From contig NW_008246088.1 in the NCBI RefSeq assembly GCF_000281045.1, forward strand, positions 617,328 to 663,629: DNA of 46,302 nucleotides, in the 5' to 3' direction. Position numbers and translations under genes: made by a program. Shown in pieces: positions 18,811 through 29,239 of the stretch (positions are counted from its first letter, which is position 1; each line of letters begins with the position of its first letter). The DNA is from Saprolegnia diclina VS20 (taxonomy: Eukaryota > Oomycota > Saprolegniomycetes > Saprolegniales > Saprolegniaceae). The notes beneath the pieces are model-generated. The model was not told where the DNA came from. It saw nothing but the letters and a program-made list of their open reading frames with translations, and did no database searches.

Positions 18811-19212
18811 ATGCCCAGCGCGCTCGGACTTGTCTCGGTGGTCGTCCGCGACTACGACGAAGCGATCGAGTTTTACACGAAGAAGGCCGGCTTCTACTTG
18901 GTCTGCGACGAGCGCCAGTCGGACACGAAGCGCTGGGTCGTCGTCAACCCAACGAGCGCGACAGCGACGGCCGGCGGTCTCCTCCTCGCGCAGGCCGCTG
19001 GCGACGCGCAGCTTGCGGCGATTGGCAACCAGAGCGGCGGCCGCGTCTGGCTCTTCCTCAACACGACCGACTTTCACGAGACGTATGAGCGCATGAAGGC
19101 CAACGGCGTCGTCTTCTGCGAAGAGCCGCGCCACGAACTCTACGGCTGGGTCGTTGTCTGGCAGGACCTGTACGGCAACAAGTGGGACCTTCTCGAGAAG
19201 AAGAACAACTAA
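18811..19212 (+). CDS. VOC superfamily (glyoxalase/dioxygenase-like) protein
   Basis: A 133-residue single-exon protein of the vicinal oxygen chelate fold, which includes glyoxalase I, fosfomycin-resistance proteins and extradiol dioxygenases. The typical opening is visible (VSVVVRDYDEAIEFYTKKAG), then the first half-fold, and the second half ends WVVVWQDLYGNKWDLLEKK, matching the family's D..GN.W.L. tail. Metal ligands are not obvious in this copy: there is no clear His in the first strand. The specific reaction cannot be named. The ATG at 18811 fits the domain start; earlier in-frame codons are promoter sequence. The short, intronless form resembles bacterial relatives. Confidence 0.8.
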   Translation: MPSALGLVSVVVRDYDEAIEFYTKKAGFYLVCDERQSDTKRWVVVNPTSATATAGGLLLAQAAGDAQLAAIGNQSGGRVWLFLNTTDFHETYERMKANGVVFCEEPRHELYGWVVVWQDLYGNKWDLLEKKNN

Positions 19213-19279
19213 GACAATCGCGCCATCAAGCCACAGCATACTCGAATATAGATGTTCATGCAATCGAAAATCTGAGAAC

Positions 19280-20861
19280 TTAGCGGTGGCGCGACCGCTT
19301 GCTACTGTGGAGTGTTGGCTGCTCGAGTGGCGCGTCCTCGTCATCGTCGCCCGGCCCCACGTAGTCGTCGTCGTCACCCGACTCGACCCCGAGGAGCCGT
19401 CGCTCGCGGACGTTGGGGTTGGAGACTGTGTTGGTCGCGACCAAGACCCGCTCGTAAGCGGAAGGGCGCAGGTGCGCTTGCAAAGCGTGGCGCTGCCGCA
19501 TCGCTCGTGGCAAGCTGCGGCACGACTCGACGCCCAAGTGAGTCAAGCCACGGCACATACGCTCAATCGTCGTCACGGTCGTCTCGGAAATGTTGGTGTT
19601 CTACGCCAGCCTCAATGCGTGGAAGAAGGAGACACGGACCTTGAGATCGATGGCCCGCAAGGTGGGCCGAGGACCGGCGGCAATGAAGTCTCGGATTCCC
19701 TCGTCCGAAAGGTCCCGACAGTTCTACCCTGTCACATTTAACAACTTGTATATATAAACGTCGTACTTGCAGCGAGAGGACACCGAGAACCGGGCACTCC
19801 AAGTACCGCAAAAAGTCATCGCGAATACGAAGGCCGTCCAAGACAAGACCTTCGAGGCAGCTCAGCGTGAGTGGCGAGCGCTAGAGCAGACACGATCGAG
19901 TTCCAGTACATGAGTGTTGAGAGCTCACGAGATTGATGTTCAGGCCCACGATTGCGCGTGAGTGTGAGAGGTCGAGCCATACGAGCTGGTGGCCAAAGGC
20001 CGTAAGAAAGGCAGCCACGTCGGGTGCTGCAACGGCCCCGCATTGACTAGTGACGCATTCTTATGTATACTTGATACGACAATGACAATACTTGAAGATG
20101 AGTCGTTCCATCTTGGTGCATCCTTGGACGAGCGTGGTCAACATGCTGGATGAGATTGCCGGTCCAGCTACGAGATGTGTGCAATCGTATTGGGAAGGAT
20201 CGCTAAGATGGACCTGTGATGGTGAGGCTCTTCAGCTCGGGGCACTTGCGGAGAAAGTTGGCGAGCGTCGCTGACTTGAGTGGCGTCGCCGTGTGCATCT
20301 GCAGCACGGCGAGCGCGACTGGTTCGGGCAGTTTTGGCAGCACCAAGCTGCGGCATTCCAGCAGTTCAAGCGTCTAGCATACGCCATGAGCGCTTGTCAT
20401 AACAAGGAAGTTGTACGTGGAGCTGCCGGCAATGCATGAGGATGGCCAAGACCGCTTTCGTGGACGTAGTGCGAAGGCGCAGCTCGCAGAGGCGGTCGAG
20501 GTGCCGGCCAATGTCCATCTGCCACTGCTGCTCATGGGGAATGGTCGCCTCCAGCGTCATTTGCAGCACCGTTGTACCGCGCCACCTACGCCGTTTGAGT
20601 CATGGTCAACCTCTTGCAGCCTGCAGCCCACCGCTCGAGAAGCGCTGCGTACTGCGCCGCCGAGAGTGGCCGGAGCACATCCATGTCGAGCACGGTCGCC
20701 GGCAGCCACATCGGGTCGGTGAGCAGGCGGCGCCAGCGCTTGCAGACGAGCTGCCACCGGACAAGGTCCGGCAGCGGGTGCACCATCGCGAGCACGAGCT
20801 TCTCGAGCTCCTCGCTCAACACGGGTCGCATGAAGTTCCAAGCTATGCGGTGATTGGCCAT
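19280..20861 (-). CDS. F-box/leucine-rich-repeat protein
   Basis: Likely substrate receptor of an SCF ubiquitin ligase. Eight exons on the minus strand: 20861-20632, 20585-20417, 20373-20214, 20167-20092, 20046-19929, 19880-19767, 19723-19640 and 19600-19280, giving 423 residues; introns are 39-48 bp, all ending in TAG, with consistent phases. The F-box lies near the N-terminus (LPDLVRWQLVCKRWRRLLTD, about residues 30-50). The middle consists of leucine-rich repeats of the AMN1/FBXL type (LKSLTI, LVWLDLSHSRAI, LSLQNCRDLSDEGI, LRAIDLKNTNISE, LTHLGVESCRSL). The C-terminus is acidic then basic (SGDDDDY, SKRSRHR). The LRRs choose the target, which cannot be read from sequence. A CCAAT-like palindrome (ATTGGCCAATC) lies just upstream. 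Confidence 0.82.
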
Positions 20862-20883
20862 TATTAAATCTATCTTGCCTGAG

Positions 20884-20894
20884 ATTGGCCAATC
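20884..20894. promoter_or_regulatory. ATTGGCCAATC, possible CCAAT box
   Basis: A near-palindromic CCAAT motif about 25-30 bp upstream of the F-box/LRR start (20861, minus strand). Similar GCCAATCCC sequences occur near two other starts. Confidence 0.35.
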
Positions 20895-21008
20895 CCGACT
20901 AAAAGATCTTTCATTGACGCAGATCTATGAAAAAGAGAAAACAATATTATGACACTACACGTAAGATGACAACTTGTCATGTAACTACGATCTCGTGGAC
21001 TTGGACAT

Positions 21009-22438
21009 TTAGGATACGATCGGCGTCGTGCACGAGGGACAGGCGTTGTTCCGGGAGAGCCATTCGGTGCCGCATATTGTGTGAACGAGATGCGCACACG
21101 GCAGCGTGAGCACGTCCTCCCCGACCTCGTACGACTCGAGGCAAATCGAGCACCTGAGTCCCATACGTATTGTTAGATGTATGAGTGCAAGATGAACGTA
21201 CTCGAAGCGCTGGAGGCTGGAGGACTCGGGCACCGACTGTGATGGCAGCAGTGCGATGTACGCTGGGGCGACACGGTGCCAATCGGCGACGAGGTCGGCG
21301 CCGGCGCCTCGCTGCGTGCGCGCATGCATCTCGTCCTGGAGCGTCGTGCGCTACGAAAAGAACGAGCCTTGTAGATCAAGGAATAGGTAGACAGCGCTTA
21401 CCCAAATCTCGTCCAGCGCCTCATCAGCGACGGGGGGGTTCATCGGAGCCGTTGTCATCGGCACGGGCACGTTGCCTTGTGTTGACGCCGGCGCGACGTC
21501 CCGAAGCAAAGCCGGGGTGCTTTGTTGCATCGTGATTGGAGTCGCAGCTTGTGCTTGTGGAGCTGGTGGGGGACGGGTGGGCGAGTGGAGCCGAGGGCGC
21601 TGCCCGGCTGGGGCTTCATCGCTGAAGCTTGGTCGTGGCCGCGTGATGCGTTGAGGCGTGGCGGCCCAAGATGCAGGGGTAGGAATCGCGCCAGGAAAAT
21701 GACGGCTGGGCTACCATATACCGAGGGAATTGAATCGACTGCGACAGTTGTCTGGATGAACTTCGCCATTGCGACGAAGCTACGACGACGGCCCGGAAGG
21801 GACTCACCTGCTGTTCAGTCGTACTGACACTGTCGGGAGCGTCTGCCTTCTCCTCTTGCTCCGCTGTCGCGCTTCGCGCAGAAAGTTGTTCGAAACGATC
21901 CTACAGAAGGCTACATGTCAGCGTAATGTAGTACATGGAGGTGTACCTTCCACGAGCGGCTGGCGGACTTTTCGTCATGAAGCTGCCGTTCAAGGTCGGC
22001 GACGCGGCCCTTTTCATCCGCAAGTTGCTGACGTACAGCTTCGACGGAGGTCGTCAGCGTCTCGACACTTGCGCGTTGCGTTTGGACTTGCTTCTTGAGA
22101 GCGATCTTCTTGGATTTGAGTCGCTTCTTGAGGGCTTGAACCTGCTTCTTCCACGTATCTTCGACCTCCTTGCGTTCGATCGCTGCTTGTGTCAAGCTTT
22201 TCCGTGCATCTGCAAGCTCCTTGGCCGTGTCTTCCATGGCTTCAAGCTCATCTTCGAGGTCGGCAATCTGCACCTTGCACTGCGCGTTCTCGAGCTCGAG
22301 GTCCGCGACGAGTCTGCGCTCGGCGGCCTCCCTCGACCCCTGCGTCCTCGCGCGGGTAGCGACAGTGGGGGCGGATCTCGTCCGGCCGCGGGCGCTCGTC
22401 ACGCTTGGTACCATCGCGCTGCTTCGGGTCGGAGGCAT
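21009..22438 (-). CDS. Coiled-coil/RING-finger protein (putative E3 ubiquitin ligase)
   Basis: Five exons on the minus strand: 22438-21947, 21900-21808, 21710-21402, 21350-21202 and 21153-21009, giving 395 residues. Introns are 46, 97, 51 and 48 bp; the 97-bp one is the longest here and could hide a small exon. The N-terminal 165 residues after a basic Ser/Arg leader form a long coiled coil (LEDELEAMEDTAKELADA; KRLKSKKIALKKQVQ). The middle is Pro/Gln-rich. Residues 349-389 are a RING domain: CSIC, then LPCAHLVH, then ACPSC, followed by TTPIVS at the end. RING domains recruit E2 enzymes; the coiled coil suggests self-assembly. A frameshifted relative lies immediately upstream at 22795-23790. 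Confidence 0.78.
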
Positions 22439-22507
22439 GAGGCGGTCTTGCTGCTTGCTCGCCGGCTGGTCAATTTGAAAATGAGGTTTATCCGGCGTTT
22501 GCGTTGG

Positions 22508-22517
22508 TTATCCGGAT
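22508..22517. promoter_or_regulatory. TTATCCGGAT site before the RING gene
   Basis: Lies 70 bp upstream of the RING gene start (22438, minus strand), with a partial copy TTTATCCGG at 22487-22495, 49 bp upstream. Confidence 0.45.
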
Positions 22518-22794
22518 GTGTATCTTTTGACGTGGCAGGCTCCTGGCAGGCTCCCATCGCTTTCTCACTTGCTGCGATCTTCGGGAAAAGATAATATTTC
22601 CATTCCGCAACAAACCCAAATCTCAAATATAAGCTAGTGGGCATTAACATATTGGTCGTTTAAGCCAATCAACTAGACTAATATCGACGAGCAATGCGCA
22701 AGGATGTCCAACGTGTCTGGAAATGGTGCTCGTCGGTCTGGGCCATTGACTGTGCCACCAACAAGTGACTTGCTCGATGGAACGTACCTGGGTA

Positions 22795-23790
22795 TTAGGA
22801 CACGATTGGCGTTGTGCAGACCGGGCACGCGTTGTTCTCGTGCAGCCATTCTGTGCCACAGTCCTCGTGGACAAGGTGCGCACACGGCAGCGTGATGACC
22901 ATGTCTTGTTCAACGTACGGGTCATGGCACACGATGCACCTGCGCTCATCGACGACGCCATGACTCGAAAGAAATAGTAAATGCGTACTCGAGCGCAGAG
23001 ACAGCTCCGCGGGGCCATGACTGCGATGGCAGAAGAGCAACGTAATCTGGTGCGAAGGCGTACCACGCAACCTCGTCGAGATTGACGTCGTCGCCAAGGA
23101 GGACGCGCGCGTGCATTTCGTCGCGCACGGTCGAGCGCTAAGAATGTTCTTGTACGTTAGGAGCTCTGAAAAGGGTGGACGCGTACCCAAATCTCTTCCA
23201 TGGCCCCCTGTGTGGCGGGTGACGCAGGTGGTGTGTCGATTTGCAAAGCAGCAAAATGATCGTCGCTCTGTGCGTCTGTCATCGCGGCCGAGGGAGGAGA
23301 GACCATTTGCAGCCGCGGGTGCTGCTGCACCGGGGCGGCCTCGTTGATATCTGTCGCACGGCGCTTCACACCTCGACGCACGCCTTGTTCGTCCGACGAG
23401 TCTTCAGACTACAAGCGACAGCTCAACACCCACGGGTCGACATAGTGGACGGTACCTGGTAATTGTCGAACCGAGTATCAAGTTCGTTGTCGCTCGTAGC
23501 ATCATCTGTCGCTTCTTCGTGCAAATGTTGTTTCTCGCGAGCTGCGTAGCGTTCCTGTATCGTACTACATGAGTGCAGGGCAACGAGCTATGTCCTGTAC
23601 CTTCCACTCGTTGGCATCGATCTGCGCGTCTAGCAGCTCGCAGCTCGTCTTCGAGTTGGACAACTCGTTCATTCGCATGTGCAATCTTGTCGGTGGCGTC
23701 ATTTAGCTGCTCGACGAGCGCCTCGATGTTGTTGCGCTGCGTCGCCAGTCGCTGCGCCTGGTCGTTGTTCTGCGTCTCGAGTCTCGACTT
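22795..23790 (-). pseudogene. Coiled-coil/RING-finger gene relative with a 7-bp duplication frameshift
   Basis: A paralogue of the neighbouring RING gene. Exons read from the 3' end: 22795-22939 (RING: CIVC, LPCAHLVH, ACPVC, then TTPIVS), 22989-23137 (149 nt, the same length as in the intact copy), 23187-23408, 23456-23554 and 23601 to about 23790 (coiled coil, NNIEALVEQLNDATDKIAHA). In the coiled-coil exon a 7-bp unit, GCAGCTC on the plus strand, is present twice in tandem (23633-23639 and 23640-23646). With one copy the heptads continue in frame into DAQIDANEWK at the splice site; with two the frame shifts. No N-terminal exon or start codon could be found upstream. The lesion may be real or an assembly error. 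Confidence 0.65.
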
Positions 23791-23796
23791 TGCCAA

Positions 23797-24170
23797 GGAT
23801 TATGAAGCAATTCACCTGGCCTTCTACAACAGGGCAAGAAGCGCAGCGGTGCGCTCTAGGTACCTGCAAGCACGTATTCGCTTCCTCACAACGACACCCA
23901 CCGACTAGGTACACACCTACTAACTAACTGTGTCCTATTGTACTAGTAGAGCCTGGAAGTCGCCGCCGCGCGACTGCATGTGGTGCTGGACCACGGTTGG
24001 TATTGGCGCGAAATTCAAATTCAATCACAGTAAAACGCTGTTCTGACAATTGAATTTCATCCAATGAAATAGTGTAAAATTTTAGCCAATCCCAGCGCGT
24101 AGAAGCAAGCCAGTACCAACAGTAATACATTCGTTCAACTGACGCTGACCGGTCATTTAGTGTGTTGGCC
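23797..24170. other. Intergenic region, no gene seen
   Basis: Holds the missing 5' end of the RING relative (not found) and the promoter of the next gene. TACTAGTA is at 23940-23947 and a GCCAATCCC box near 24082, about 85 bp before the next ATG. Confidence 0.45.
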
Positions 24171-25067
24171 ATGATGCAGAGCACGAAGCCCGACGTGGGC
24201 CCGCACGAAGCGCTCCTCCTCGACGACCAGCCGCCTCACCACCTGCCGGTGATGGAGAAGAAGACGCGCAAGCGCAACGTCCAGCACGTGGCGACGCACG
24301 AAGATAAGCTCCGCGTCATGAAGTGGATGGTGGCCGAGGAACAGAAGCTGGCGGAAGAGCTCGAGGCGAAGCGCTCGGCAATCGATGGCGTCAAGATGAA
24401 GCCCGAGAAGCACTGCCTCGCGTCGCGCGCGATCCTCGAGTTCCCCGAGCTCTTCTGCGCGGCGTCGACGCAGGCCAACTACATGAAGGCGACGCGCTGG
24501 TGGAAGGAGAGCAAGGTGTACATCGAGACGACCGAGCACATGCCGCATTCGAAGAAGGCCCGCGCCGGCCGTGGCCGCCGCGCGCTGCCGTGGACCGCGT
24601 GGCTCTACGAAGAGCTCAAGCATGCGATGGACAACCACGTCGAGACGGCGACGTGGGGCAACCGCGACCTCCTCGGCATGGCCAAGGCGCTCGTCGAGGC
24701 GTCGACGCACCCGACGTACAACAAGGACTACATCATCCCCGAGCGCAACACGCGCATCGTGGACAACTTGAATTTGCGCTGGATCCAGAGCTTCAAGGAC
24801 AAGTTCAACATCAAGAACACGATGAAGAAGGAGCTGAGCCACACGAGCGAGCTCTCGCTGTGCCAATGGGTCGCGGTCTCGACGGCCGCCAACAAGGGCC
24901 AGCCGATCCCGAAGAAGGACATCATTGAGCAAGCGTCGCACCTCTTTCTCCAAGAGTACGACAGCCTCCCCGCCAAGCTCGAATCGTCGTGGTACAAGAT
25001 GTTTTGCCTCCGCCACCCCGAGCTCAACCTCGTCGGTGCGTTCGTCTCGCCCATGCTTCGCTCATAG
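24171..25067 (+). CDS. CENP-B/Tc5-like helix-turn-helix protein (putative DNA-binding)
   Basis: A 298-residue intronless protein rich in Lys, Glu and Trp. Near the C-terminus (about residues 245-285) KKDIIEQASHLFLQEYDSL followed by SSWYKMFCLRHPEL matches the second CENP-B/Tc5 helix-turn-helix, whose hallmark is an aromatic-rich 'xSxxWxxxFxxRH' turn. A similar upstream segment (ASTQANYMKATRWWKES, about 100-116) could be a first DNA-binding helix set. A basic patch (KKARAGRGRRALP) lies around residue 127. No DDE catalytic domain follows, so this is probably a host protein derived from, or related to, pogo/Tigger DNA-binding parts. It has high third-position GC like its neighbours. The ATG at 24171 is the first in frame. 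Family assignment is by pattern only. Confidence 0.55.
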   Translation: MMQSTKPDVGPHEALLLDDQPPHHLPVMEKKTRKRNVQHVATHEDKLRVMKWMVAEEQKLAEELEAKRSAIDGVKMKPEKHCLASRAILEFPELFCAASTQANYMKATRWWKESKVYIETTEHMPHSKKARAGRGRRALPWTAWLYEELKHAMDNHVETATWGNRDLLGMAKALVEASTHPTYNKDYIIPERNTRIVDNLNLRWIQSFKDKFNIKNTMKKELSHTSELSLCQWVAVSTAANKGQPIPKKDIIEQASHLFLQEYDSLPAKLESSWYKMFCLRHPELNLVGAFVSPMLRS

Positions 25068-25121
25068 ATTTCTCTAGTCGAGCCGTCGACACCCGTCGCG
25101 TCATCGAGCCACGTCGCGGCC

Positions 25122-25948
25122 ATGTCGTCTGTCCTGCCGACGTCGATGCCCATGATGCCTCCGGTGCGTTGTCTTGTGGAAGCACTTATGCTCACGCGCC
25201 GTGTAGCCAATGCAGCCCGTGGGCGTCATGTTTGATGCAATCGCGGAAGGCCAGTTCAAGATCGTCAAGTCGCTTCTGCAGCAAGGTCTGAGCCCCGAGT
25301 CGAGCGACGACATTGGCTGCACGGCGCTCTTGGTCGCGACCAAGTCGGGGCAGTTCAACGTCGTCAAGTTCCTTCTCGAATTTGGCGCCCGCACCGAAGC
25401 GACGGACGAGGTATGTTGTTTCTTCTGCAAGTATCAAGTTGAAACATTGCGACGATTAGTGTGGTCGCACGTCGCTCGTACTCGCGACGTTCCTCGGCCA
25501 CTTTCACATTGTCAAGGCCCTCCTCGAGCACCAAGCCCACGTCGAAGCCACCGACGACGTACGACTCTATCCAATCGGTAGCCGCAGCATGCGTGACGCG
25601 TCGCTGTCATGTGTAGAACTCACGCACGGCGCTCTCAATCGCGGCCGAGCGCGGCGACCTCAAGCTTGTCAAGCTGCTCTTGCGCATGGGCGCCAACCTC
25701 GAAGCGCGCGACGAGGTACGTGGCACGTGCATAGAAGAAGGATGTCAACGCTCGTGTAGGACGACAACACGCCGCTCATGATTGCCGTCAAGCACAACCA
25801 TTTGGAAGTCGTCGTCTTCTTGATCAAGAAGGGCGCCAACGTCCGCGTGCAGGACGTGGACGGCAGCACGCTCCTTGAGCTCGCCAAGCACTCGCGGGAG
25901 CTGAGCCAGCTCTTCCTCGAGAAGATCTCGGCCGAGACCATGTGCTAG
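25122..25948 (+). CDS. Small ankyrin-repeat protein, one repeat per exon
   Basis: Five exons: 25122-25163, 25207-25410, 25460-25558, 25617-25715 and 25760-25948, giving 210 residues; introns 43-58 bp, all phase 0 and ending in TAG. Exon 1 encodes only a 14-residue Met/Pro leader. The rest is five ankyrin repeats with the usual TxL..A...G...VVxxLLxxGA pattern: for example GCTALLVATKSGQFNVVKFL, RTSLVLATFLGHFHIVKALL, RTALSIAAERGDLKLVKLLL and NTPLMIAVKHNHLEVVVFLI. Exons 3 and 4 are exactly 99 nt, one repeat each. Ankyrin arrays bind proteins; the partner is unknown. The repeat exons resemble those of the fusion gene at 29382. Confidence 0.85.
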
Positions 25949-26010
25949 CTGCAAAGTAGGAAGCCCTGTAACGCAATCCAGGGCGTGTGAAGTAGGACGT
26001 GCATTGAGTG

Positions 26011-26787
26011 TTACGCGGTGTTGAACTCGTCTTGCAGCTTCTTCCAAAAGAGGCTCCAAAATGTCGCGTCCGAGTTGAAGTTGTTGGCCGAGTTCCACAA
26101 GACACCGCAGATCGACCAGAGCGCAATGGTCACGAGCCCTTCTGACACCGTTGTCCACGCCTTCTCGGCCAGCCAAGCCGCCGCCGGCCCCATCAAGTCG
26201 CTCCATGGATGCGCCTCGTCTGCCTCGTCCTTGGCAATCGCGCTGGATGGAGCTCCGATCGTTGTGGACGACGTGCTTCGCGTGATGCGGGTCGTTGGCG
26301 GCGGCGTCGTTGCAGTCGGCATGGTCATTTGGCTCGACGGCTCGGCCGGTGGCGCGGCAATCGCGTCAAGCACGTTGCGGTCGTTCTTGAGGAACATTTG
26401 GATGTGCTTCTCGTTCTCTTCCGGCGGGCACACAATCGTCGCCATGCGCTTGGAGCATGTGCGCACCATGCGCCCGTTCTCGACCTTCTCCTCGACAATC
26501 GTCTCTTCCAGCGTCACGTCCCGGGCCTTCTTGGAGCCCTCGCGCTTCACAAAGCACACGTCGTCGCTCTCGTCTTGGCGAGTGATAGGCGCTGGCATCG
26601 CTGCTGGCATAGTTCTCGCTGCTTTCGCCCTGGCACGCAGCCAGCCCGCAGCGGCCATGACGAGCGCAACGAGCTTCACAGCAAGTTCGGGCGCCGAGCG
26701 GCTCGTGGCGGCGACGTACGCGGTGGCGAGGACCATCGAGCCGACGAGCGTCGGCGAGGCAGCTTGCATCATGGTACGAGCTGTCAT
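26011..26787 (-). CDS. Hypothetical protein with N-terminal hydrophobic segments
   Basis: A 258-residue protein. The first 50 residues are Ala/Met/Val-rich and could form one or two membrane helices (LVGSMVLATAYVAAT; LAVKLVALVMAAAGWLRA). A charged middle section (REGSKKARDVTLEETIVEEK) and a Thr/Pro-rich linker follow. The last 60 residues are Trp-rich with a hydrophobic stretch (GLVTIALWSICGVLW), perhaps another membrane-associated helix. No known family. The ATG at 26787 is preferred over the one at 26799 only because it is nearer the hydrophobic start; both are possible. It is convergent with the ankyrin gene just before it. Confidence 0.6.
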   Translation of the reverse strand: MTARTMMQAASPTLVGSMVLATAYVAATSRSAPELAVKLVALVMAAAGWLRARAKAARTMPAAMPAPITRQDESDDVCFVKREGSKKARDVTLEETIVEEKVENGRMVRTCSKRMATIVCPPEENEKHIQMFLKNDRNVLDAIAAPPAEPSSQMTMPTATTPPPTTRITRSTSSTTIGAPSSAIAKDEADEAHPWSDLMGPAAAWLAEKAWTTVSEGLVTIALWSICGVLWNSANNFNSDATFWSLFWKKLQDEFNTA

Positions 26788-27500
26788 TGCAAGCGGCAAG
26801 GTACTACCAGAAACTGGCCGACCCCGATCTTTTCGGTTGTTCGAGCCGAATAAAATCCAAAACCGCTCCCAATTTATTTTTTAACAATCGAATTGCCCCG
26901 TCGCTTGCTACATTCACCAAGTTATTTTCTCACGAGCGTGATTATTAATATAGACAACTATTTTACTCGCAATAAGAATCAGATCCACTTGACCTTTGTA
27001 TGTCGAGCGGCAAGCCGGCGATCTTCGAGCAGCAACCGCCACCCGACCCCTTTCGATCGCACAAGAAACCACCCGAGTCATTCGGCACAGTCTGTATCAA
27101 TGTATCGGCAATCGTTTATCGGGCAGCTTCACACCAGGCTTCAGACTGCGGGGTCGCGACTGCAATGCAGAGTCGACAGAGAAGAATATGTGCCAGGTAC
27201 GCTCTCAACCGAAAGGCGACCATCACTCACGGCGTAAGACATTATTGTACAACAATAGTACATTTAGCTCAATGCATTTCGCGAACCTCCTGCGCTACAG
27301 TCCCGCCCGCTGCTGCTCACGGGGCGGGCAGTATTCCAAGGAATCCAGTAGGCACCCGACACTAGTGCACCCTAGCCCTATCTCGGGAGAGGCTTTGCTG
27401 CGCTAGTCTTTGCTCTATCAAAGCCGGTCTCAAAGCACCACTTCTCCATCGCACCATTATTCACTTGAGGAGGTTTAGTCGACTCGTAAGTGTTTGTTGC
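26788..27500. other. Intergenic region, no gene seen
   Basis: About 700 bp, partly AT-rich, between the starts and ends of two minus-strand genes. No coding bias, RNA gene or repeat was recognised. Confidence 0.5.
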
Positions 27501-29239
27501 TTAGACGTAGTTGGTGTACCAGCGGGTGTAGGCTATGGCGGCGAGAGCACTCGCCCCCATCGAGCAGCCGACCAAAAGACCAAGATCTACCTCGTCGCGC
27601 TCGAGCAAAAGGAGAATAAGACCGCAGATGGCCTTGAGCGTCAATTGTACGCCGTTGATGGCGCCGCGCCGCGTGGACGCGACCCACTCCTGCATGATCT
27701 GCACCAAGGCGAGGTCGGCGCACACACGCGCGGTTTGCAAGAGTGCGATCGTCAACAGCAGCCACACGCCGCGCGTCTGGAACGTTCCGACGCTAATGAG
27801 GCCTACGGGCAGGAGAGACGCAAGGTACCACCACATGGAGGCAAGCCCGAGCTTCTCCACCGGGTGCACGCAGGCGAGGAGCCAAGGAAAGAGTAGCGTC
27901 CCTATCATACCCATGGCCACGCCCCCCACATCCCCTACGCCATGTCATTGTGCGGTCAGAACTACAGGAACATGCCTACCTGCGTCCCAGCTGGGCGAGA
28001 GGTGCCGGTTGAGCCACGGGCGCGGATGTCCGTCGCGGAGCACTGTGGTCGCAAGGAGGCCCGTGGCAACCCCCGCGAGGCAGACAGGGTGCTGCGTGTA
28101 GCTGCGCCAAAGAGATATGTACCGCGCGCTGCTCACCTCGGCCGTTGTGTGCAGCGTCTTGTGGCCGAGCGACGGCGCAAAGCGGTAGATGTCCCGGAGC
28201 GTTGCCCACTGCAGCGGCAGCAGCATGCTTTGCAATACGAAAAAGACGCCAAGCCAGATGCGCCACGGAGCCGCGTCATCGAGCGGAATGCTCATGGTCA
28301 TTGCAATCATTAGCGGCGCGAGGAGCCGCGCGGCGAGGTCCACCTGCTTGAGCACCACGTTCCAGCTTTCGAGCGGCGTCTGGGAGAGAAGAGCGAGCTC
28401 GACGACCCAGTCCCGCTGCAGAGCCAGCGCATGCAGCGTTCGAACGCAATGTGCGATGGCTGCCAAGACGTACGCCACAAAGAGCGAGGCGGATCGCATC
28501 GGGTGGTCGGCGCGAGAGCTGCCTGCGCCAAGCAAGCTCACGGCGCTGAGCGACATGATCAGTGGCCAGACGAACGTCGTCGTGCGAAGCAGTTGCCAGC
28601 GGTCGGTTGCGTCGACAAACTGCGAGAGCAGCGGGAGAAAGAGAATGCTGACGCTGACAGTCGTCAAGGGAATCAGCGTCGGCGAGCTGTTCACGCCGAG
28701 TTGCGCTAGCAGCATGGGCACCAGGGCTTCCCACACACAGTTGTTCTACTCGCAAATCGGGTTCTGCATGACGTTGTACTGGTGCGTGACGTACAAAGCT
28801 CGACACAAAGTGGGCGACGTAAACGTAGACGCACAAGCGCGTTGCGACGACCTCGCCTTGACGGTAGACTGTGTACTGCCGCTTGGAGCTCCTACATGCG
28901 GACTTTGCTGAGTGCCATGACGCGCCGTGGAAGAAGCGGCCAACAGGAGGGCAATGGTTTCTTGCTTGGCCTTGGACGTGTCGCGGATGATCGCGACAAC
29001 ACACGCGAGCACGGGGAGCAGCGAGCCGTACCCGACCAGCGTCAAGAGCGGACCAAGTCCGCGCCGGACAGGCGGGCAGTACGGTGTGTCCGTGACGTGG
29101 CTGCCGCACACTAGGCACAACTTAGCTAGTCTTCGACTGATAATCGAACGTAGTAGTGCGTACTGGTGCCGAGCGTGCCAAGGCCCAAGCTGACGGTGCC
29201 GACGACAGCGCAAGCGACCGCCGTGGTATCCAGCGGCAT
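27501..29239 (-). CDS. Ferroportin-like (SLC40A1/IREG) iron exporter with N-terminal extension
   Basis: Five exons on the minus strand: 29239-29164, 29125-28904, 28856-28795, 28745-27980 and 27934-27501, giving 519 residues; introns 38-49 bp, phases consistent. The ferroportin core starts with VYVAHFVSSFNNCVWEALVP, equivalent to the family's 'LGHxLSxWGDRMW' block, and includes LWRSYTQHPVCLAGVATGLL before the seventh-helix region, then about a dozen helices in all. Ferroportins export Fe2+ across the plasma or vacuolar membrane. Unlike usual members, about 95 residues precede the core: a hydrophobic start, CLVCGSHVTDTPYCPPV (a CxxC...C pattern like a small zinc ribbon), and another helix (GYGSLLPVLACVVAIIR). 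One intron ends in AAG, the weakest of the splice calls; an error there would split the extension into its own small gene. Confidence 0.75.

Noticed and set aside
20586-20610. Apparent 25-bp intron in the F-box/LRR gene
   Set aside because: A better donor (GTGGGC) 21 bases earlier gives a normal 46-bp intron, keeps the frame and leaves no anomaly.
24153-25016. 287-codon minus-strand frame
   Set aside because: Antisense of the CENP-B-like gene; Arg/Val/Leu-rich with no domain.
29126-29239. Separate mini-gene upstream of ferroportin
   Set aside because: The exons join in phase across 38- and 47-bp introns to the transporter core, so one gene is simpler; doubt is stated in the ferroportin entry.
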